This document shows positions 6,238 through 9,222 of a stretch of DNA of 9,222 bases, in pieces. Below the pieces are notes generated by a model, which ran no database searches, was not told where the DNA came from, and worked only from the letters and a program-made list of their open reading frames with translations. Within the stretch, counting starts at the first letter, position 1, and each line of letters opens with the position of its first letter. Source of the stretch: Bacteroidota bacterium. Lineage in GTDB: Bacteria; Bacteroidota; Ignavibacteria; Ignavibacteriales; Ignavibacteriaceae. Location: assembly GCA_024278655.1 (NCBI GenBank), contig JAJRSV010000312.1:1-9222 (forward strand), written 5' to 3'. The position numbers and the translations under genes are program-made.

Positions 6238-7428
6238 ATGAAAGTAAAAATCCTTATAGCCGATAAACTCCCCGAACAATACATCGAAGAATTAAAAAAT
6301 CTAAATGTAGATGTTGAGTACAATCCCAAGCTCGGCGAAAATGATTTGCCCGAAGCTGCTAAAGATAAAGATATACTCGTGGTTCGTTCCACAGTAGTTA
6401 ATGCTAAAACAATTAGTTCTTCCCAAAAACTAAACCTGATAATACGAGCCGGAGCCGGCGTAAACAACATAGATATTTCGGAGGCAAACAAACGTGGTGT
6501 ATATGTTGCCAACTGCCCGGGAAAAAACTCTGTGGCAGTTGCTGAATTAACCGTAGGATTAATAATTTCACTCGACAGGCGGATACCCGATAACGTTATC
6601 GATTTCCGCAACGGTAAATGGAATAAAGCCGAATACTCGAAAGCAAAGGGATTGAAAGGAAGAACCATCGGTGTTATAGGTTATGGAAATATTGGTAAAG
6701 AAGTTGCCAAAAGAGTTGAAGCTTTGGAGATGAAGGTTCTTATAAAAGATATTTCCAGGGTTAACGGAAAGATGGTTAAGGATTTCTCGGACATGAATGA
6801 AATTCTTCCGCAATGCGATATTGTTACAATTCATCTTCCGGCTATTCCGCTTACAAAAAATCTTTTTAACAAAGAGATGTTCGGTTATATGAAAGAGAAT
6901 GCTCTGCTGATAAACACATCACGTGCCGACATTATTGATGAAGATGCAATGTTAGATGCAATTAAAGAAAAAAACATACGGGTTGCACTCGATGTATTTA
7001 GGGATGAACCGGAATATAAGCAAGGCGAGTTAAAATCGAAGCTGCAAGAGAACCCGAATATTTATGTTACACATCACATAGGTGCTTCAACCGAACAGGC
7101 ACAGAATGCTGTTGCCGAAGAAGCGATAAACATAATTAAAAACTTCATCAAAAGCGGAACTATTATGCACTGGGTTAACCGCTCGCAGAAAACGGATGCA
7201 AAATACCAGTTGGTAGTTAAGCATTACGATAAGCCCGGTGTCCTTGCTTCGATATTCAACATAATTAAGGAAGGAAAGATAAATATCGAAGAAATTGAGA
7301 ACGTGATTTTTGAAGACGGTATTGCCGCAAGCTGCACGATGAAATTAATTAAACCGGTTACCGATGATATGATAAAGAAGATGAATGAGATTCCCGATGT
7401 GCTGAGTATTTCCCTTGCTGAGTTATGA
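6238..7428 (+). CDS. serA: D-3-phosphoglycerate dehydrogenase with C-terminal ACT domain
   Basis: A 396-residue NAD-dependent D-2-hydroxyacid dehydrogenase. Order of domains: substrate-binding half (1-98), nucleotide-binding half (about 99-290) with the Rossmann motif GYGNIG at 148-153 and Asp171 at the end of the next strand, return helix (290-308), short linker, and an ACT domain (about 324-396) starting YQLVVKHYDKPGVLASIF. The family motif RAGAGVNNID is at 70-79. Catalytic residues are present: Arg229 (in NTSRAD), Glu258 (in FRDEPE) and His280 (in HHIGAST). SRAD is a less usual variant of the common ARGG that follows the catalytic Arg. The architecture fits SerA, which oxidises 3-phosphoglycerate to phosphohydroxypyruvate in serine synthesis; the ACT domain suggests feedback control by serine, though the ligand cannot be read from sequence. 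AGAGG six nucleotides before the ATG supports the start. It is the last gene of the plus-strand unit. Another hydroxyacid substrate is possible but less likely. Confidence 0.85.
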   Translation: MKVKILIADKLPEQYIEELKNLNVDVEYNPKLGENDLPEAAKDKDILVVRSTVVNAKTISSSQKLNLIIRAGAGVNNIDISEANKRGVYVANCPGKNSVAVAELTVGLIISLDRRIPDNVIDFRNGKWNKAEYSKAKGLKGRTIGVIGYGNIGKEVAKRVEALEMKVLIKDISRVNGKMVKDFSDMNEILPQCDIVTIHLPAIPLTKNLFNKEMFGYMKENALLINTSRADIIDEDAMLDAIKEKNIRVALDVFRDEPEYKQGELKSKLQENPNIYVTHHIGASTEQAQNAVAEEAINIIKNFIKSGTIMHWVNRSQKTDAKYQLVVKHYDKPGVLASIFNIIKEGKINIEEIENVIFEDGIAASCTMKLIKPVTDDMIKKMNEIPDVLSISLAEL

Positions 7429-7708
7429 TTTGATGGGGGTTACTGTTTTGTGAATTCATTTGGGATTGTGAAGTCAAACCTCACCCTGTGTCCCTCTCCC
7501 CCGCAAGCGGGATTTTCAACTTAGTAAGGAGAGGGATTCTTTTACTCCCCTCTCCTTTGCAAGGAGAGGGGCCGGGGGTGAGGTCAAACTGCGCACATAA
7601 ACAAGTAGTACCTTCGGATATTATTCTTTCCACTTGTGCTTGCTTTTCGATTGTGAAGTCGAACCTCACCCTGTGTCCCTCTCCTTGTTAAGGAGAGGGA
7701 TTTTTTTT
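7429..7708. repeat. Composite palindromic intergenic repeat element
   Basis: The gap between serA and the converging gene is mostly repeat. A 36-nt unit at 7464-7499 recurs at 7649-7684 with one mismatch (A at 7476, G at 7661). Each copy leads into a CCCTCTCC/GGAGAGGG hairpin: arms 7491-7499 and 7528-7536, containing a nested CCCGC-AA-GCGGG hairpin at 7500-7511; and arms 7676-7686 and 7690-7700. A third perfect 11-bp hairpin lies between them (7547-7557 with 7561-7571, loop TGC). ACCTCACCC at 7478-7486 pairs with GGGTGAGGT at 7576-7584, so the first and middle hairpins form one larger inverted module. The GC-rich palindromes contrast with the AT-rich surroundings. This type of repeat is frequent in many genomes and, when translated, gives the well-known spurious peptide LTPGPSPxKGEG. 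7585-7648 is unique sequence with nothing recognisable. Confidence 0.85.
7676..7708 (+). terminator. Rho-independent terminator of the plus-strand unit, built from a repeat copy
   Basis: TCCCTCTCCTT (7676-7686) and AAGGAGAGGGA (7690-7700) form a perfect 11-bp stem with a 3-nt loop (GTT), followed by eight T residues (7701-7708). This is a textbook terminator in the plus direction. The hairpin is the second copy of the palindromic repeat. The last T residues are also part of the stop codon of the converging minus-strand gene (7707-7709). In the minus direction no T-tract follows the stem. Confidence 0.88.
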
Positions 7709-8459
7709 AGATAAATTTTATTTCAATAATATCTTTTAACAAACCATGATAGTACGGAAGCTGTAATAACTCTTTAATGCCTACTACATCCTGATCATCG
7801 AGATTGAAAAATACTTTATCAAAATTTTCTTTGATGAAATTCAACGACTCTTCGGAAAAGTTTTCTGTGCCGGATAAATAGCTGTTGTCAAGCTTACCGG
7901 CTGCCTCGGTTAATTGGGCTTCCGATTCAATCAAAAGGTCTTTGTTGTTGGATGCTAAAATAAAATTTACAAACGGTGCGGTTAATACTTCTATTACTTC
8001 TTCCGCAAAGCTTATTCCTTTTGTATATCTGCTTTCAACAAAGTTCTCATCACCTACAATAATAGTCGGATCGGAAGGAACATCTTCTGTAATTGTTTGC
8101 AGTATAATTTCGCTGTCCATATTGTACAATTCTTTAAAAAGAATTTTCGATAAGATAACCTCCATCGAAGAAACATCTCCGGAGAGTTTTATCTTCCTTA
8201 TATTATTGCTGCCGCCAGGATAATAGATGTATGAATTACTCAAAGGTCCTTCGTACGATAACCCAAATCGTTTGGATACAAAAAATTCTTTGTTGGTTAA
8301 AATTTCCATTGTGGGAATAAGTGCAACGGAATCTGTATTTTCATTCAACGATTTGCTGAGCATAGAAGCGGGTTTAAATATAATCCTGCTTTTATACTCT
8401 TCATCAAGAGCACTAATAAACGAATGAGTAAAAATATTTTTCGGGAAGAAAATTTCCAT
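7707..8459 (-). CDS. Divergent MqnA-like protein (type 2 periplasmic-binding fold)
   Basis: A 250-residue protein whose segments follow the MqnA/MqnD (VitK2_biosynth) pattern: first strand at 1-8 followed by a short helix; SVALIPTMEIL at 44-54, like the family's DxALxPxxEY; GLSYEGPLSNSYIYY at 66-80, like GIAxxGPVxSVxLxS; DVSSMEVILSKILF at 95-108, like DxSSRTSxxLxxxLL; PTIIVGDENF at 131-140, like DAxLxIGDxAL; and APFVNFILAS at 161-170. MqnA is chorismate dehydratase, the first step of the futalosine menaquinone pathway. The match is weak; the usual first-strand motif with YLNxxPL and the Arg of SSRTS are absent, and the C-terminal 70 residues are unlike the family, so this may be a non-enzymatic relative. 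No signal peptide. The frame opens at 8498, but that part crosses the rplS terminator, so the ATG at 8457-8459 is chosen; it has no visible Shine-Dalgarno sequence. Family placement is an inference from memory of the motifs. Confidence 0.55.
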   Translation of the reverse strand: MEIFFPKNIFTHSFISALDEEYKSRIIFKPASMLSKSLNENTDSVALIPTMEILTNKEFFVSKRFGLSYEGPLSNSYIYYPGGSNNIRKIKLSGDVSSMEVILSKILFKELYNMDSEIILQTITEDVPSDPTIIVGDENFVESRYTKGISFAEEVIEVLTAPFVNFILASNNKDLLIESEAQLTEAAGKLDNSYLSGTENFSEESLNFIKENFDKVFFNLDDQDVVGIKELLQLPYYHGLLKDIIEIKFI

Positions 8460-8466
8460 AGAAAAT

Positions 8467-8491
8467 AAAAAAGCCGCTATTGAAAGCGGCT
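8467..8491 (-). terminator. Rho-independent terminator after rplS
   Basis: Read on the minus strand, AGCCGCT and AGCGGCT (8472-8478 and 8485-8491 on the plus strand) form a 7-bp stem with a 6-nt loop, followed by a run of T residues (8467-8471, then TTTTC beyond an A). It starts 10 nt after the rplS stop codon and ends the trmD-rplS unit. The next minus-strand gene begins only 7 nt after the T-run. Confidence 0.85.
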
Positions 8492-8501
8492 GAAACAACG
8501 C

Positions 8502-8846
8502 TTATTGTTTTTTACTTTTAATCCTGGCAGCTTTACCAGAAAGATTTCTTAAATAATAGAGCTTTGCTCTTCTTACATCGCCCTGTTTTAACAGATCGAT
8601 TTTAGCAATCTTAGGTGAATTCAATCGGAATATTCTTTCAACACCAACACCGCTCGAAATTTTACGAACGGTAAAGGTCCTGTTAATTCCCGCACCTCTT
8701 ATGGCAATAACATCGCCTTCGAAGGGCTGGATTCTTTCTTTGTCACCTTCAATTACTCGAACGTGCACCTTAATATGATCGCCCACACGAAACTGCGGTA
8801 AATCATCTCTTATCTGATCGGGTGCTATTTTACTTAAGTCAACCAT
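8502..8846 (-). CDS. rplS: 50S ribosomal protein L19
   Basis: A 114-residue protein of the expected length and sequence for L19, which lies at the 30S-50S interface. Family features: FRVGDHIKVHVRVIEGDKERIQPFEGDVIAIRG over about 19-50 (the conserved GDxxxVxVxVxEGxKxRxQxFEGxVIxxxG core), then FTVRKISSGVGVERIF (58-73) and SPKIAKIDLLKQGDVRRAKLYYLR (77-100), ending in a basic tail (KAARIKSKKQ). GGAG six nucleotides before the ATG supports the start. It lies 11 nt after trmD, the order found in the conserved rpsP-rimM-trmD-rplS operon, and is followed by a terminator. Confidence 0.98.
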   Translation of the reverse strand: MVDLSKIAPDQIRDDLPQFRVGDHIKVHVRVIEGDKERIQPFEGDVIAIRGAGINRTFTVRKISSGVGVERIFRLNSPKIAKIDLLKQGDVRRAKLYYLRNLSGKAARIKSKKQ

Positions 8847-8857
8847 CGCTAACTCCG

Positions 8858-9222
8858 CTAATTATTATATTCTCGCCACTTTTCAGTTAATTTTTTCGAT
8901 TGTTCTTCTTTCCATTTTTTAATTTCCTTATCGTTCCCCGAAAGAAGTACATCGGGAACTTTCATGCCTCTGTATTCAGCAGGTCTGGTATAGTAAGGAG
9001 CTTCAACAACATCACCGTCCTGAAACGAATCGTCCAATGCAGCTTCGCTGTCGTTCAGCACTCCGGGTATCAGGCGAATAACGGCATCAACAATTATCAG
9101 CGCCGGTAATTCTCCGCCGGTTAACACAAAATTGCCGATTGAAATTTCATCGGTTGCAAAGTGCTGCCTTACACGGTCATCAATTTCTTTATAATGACCT
9201 GCAATAATTATAATATTTTCAG
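8858..9222 (-). CDS. trmD: tRNA (guanine-N1)-methyltransferase, C-terminal part
   Basis: 121 codons of the 3' half are present; the 5' half is beyond the right edge. TrmD uses S-adenosylmethionine to methylate N1 of G37 next to the anticodon, which prevents +1 frameshifting. Visible motifs: IIIIAGHYKEIDDRV (counterpart of the E. coli CGRYEGIDERV cofactor loop), EISIGNFVLTGGELPA (trefoil-knot SAM loop), DAVIRLIPGVL with the Arg equivalent to E. coli Arg154, and ALDDSF with the Asp equivalent to catalytic Asp169. YTRPAEYRGMKVPDVLLSGN is the conserved interdomain and tRNA-binding segment. The C-terminal domain is short: the protein ends soon after the SGN..I..W...Q segment, about 30 residues shorter than in E. 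coli. HYK replaces RYE and SIGN replaces SIGD relative to E. coli. The stop is 11 nt before rplS. Confidence 0.95.
   Translation of the reverse strand, partial: ENIIIIAGHYKEIDDRVRQHFATDEISIGNFVLTGGELPALIIVDAVIRLIPGVLNDSEAALDDSFQDGDVVEAPYYTRPAEYRGMKVPDVLLSGNDKEIKKWKEEQSKKLTEKWREYNN

Noticed and set aside
5904..6668. 254-codon minus-strand open frame antisense to the SFPD gene and serA start
   Set aside because: It is kept open by the coding repeat on the other strand; its low-complexity GNDSTxxT segments are the reverse of the SFPD repeat, and it crosses two well-supported genes.
7464..7684. CRISPR array
   Set aside because: Only two 36-nt direct repeats 149 nt apart, with hairpins and no regular spacers; no cas genes.
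7481..7691. Open frames on both strands in the repeat element (DLTPGPSPCKGEG and its mirror)
   Set aside because: These are the well-known false proteins produced by the GGAGAGGG palindrome; no ribosome binding site and no protein-like pattern.
8460..8498. Upstream extension of the MqnA-like gene to 8498
   Set aside because: The extra 13 codons are the rplS terminator hairpin and its T-run; the first strand of the fold begins at the ATG at 8459.
9131..9133. Asn in SIGN of TrmD as a lost catalytic Asp
   Set aside because: Counting along E. coli TrmD puts the catalytic Asp169 in the later EDSF motif, which is conserved here as DDSF; the changed position corresponds to Asp135.

Overview
The window looks like core chromosome of an AT-rich, Gram-negative, Bacteroidota-type bacterium, most plausibly Ignavibacteria or a relative. 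This rests on the protein style, the short trmD-rplS spacing, several lipoprotein-type signal peptides, a short Bacteroidota-style SFPD-repeat protein, and dispersed GGAGAGGG palindromes in an otherwise AT-rich intergenic region. The assignment is inference; no 16S or other marker gene is present. I see no phage, integrase, transposase, CRISPR array, tRNA or rRNA gene.

Layout. (1) Minus strand, 1-690: the N-terminal part of a lipoprotein of unknown function, cut by the left edge. (2) Minus strand, 955-2457: a two-gene unit made of an exported TPR protein followed 3 nt later by a DUF3467 protein, closed by a clear hairpin plus T-tract terminator at 887-924. (3) 2458-2698: a divergent promoter region. 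(4) Plus strand, 2699-7428: five closely packed genes. They are an adenosine deaminase-family enzyme (TTG start), a 113-residue orphan overlapping it by 32 nt, urocanate hydratase (hutU), a short exported protein made of 11-residue SFPD repeats, and a phosphoglycerate dehydrogenase-type enzyme with a C-terminal ACT domain (serA). (5) 7429-7708: an intergenic region filled with a palindromic repeat element, whose last copy forms a strong terminator for the plus-strand genes. (6) Minus strand, 7707-9222: trmD (partial), rplS, a rho-independent terminator, then a divergent MqnA-like protein that converges on the plus-strand unit.

How the genes may work together. The plus-strand unit mixes purine or futalosine deamination, histidine breakdown and serine synthesis, so it is not one textbook pathway. 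Gene spacing suggests co-transcription, but no common role is evident. An ADA-family deaminase and an MqnA-like protein lying 4 kb apart raise the possibility that the deaminase acts in the futalosine route to menaquinone; this is a hypothesis only. trmD-rplS is the conserved 3' half of the rpsP-rimM-trmD-rplS translation operon.

The most distinctive element is the 126-residue SFPD-repeat protein (5815-6195). It has six copies of an 11-residue beta-type unit in a 3+3 arrangement split by a Cys-Gly insertion. Its pattern resembles the short repeat family that I recall as forming a 7_1-knotted fold. The second is the composite palindromic repeat at 7464-7708, which appears to have been adopted as a transcription terminator and overlaps the stop codon of the converging gene.
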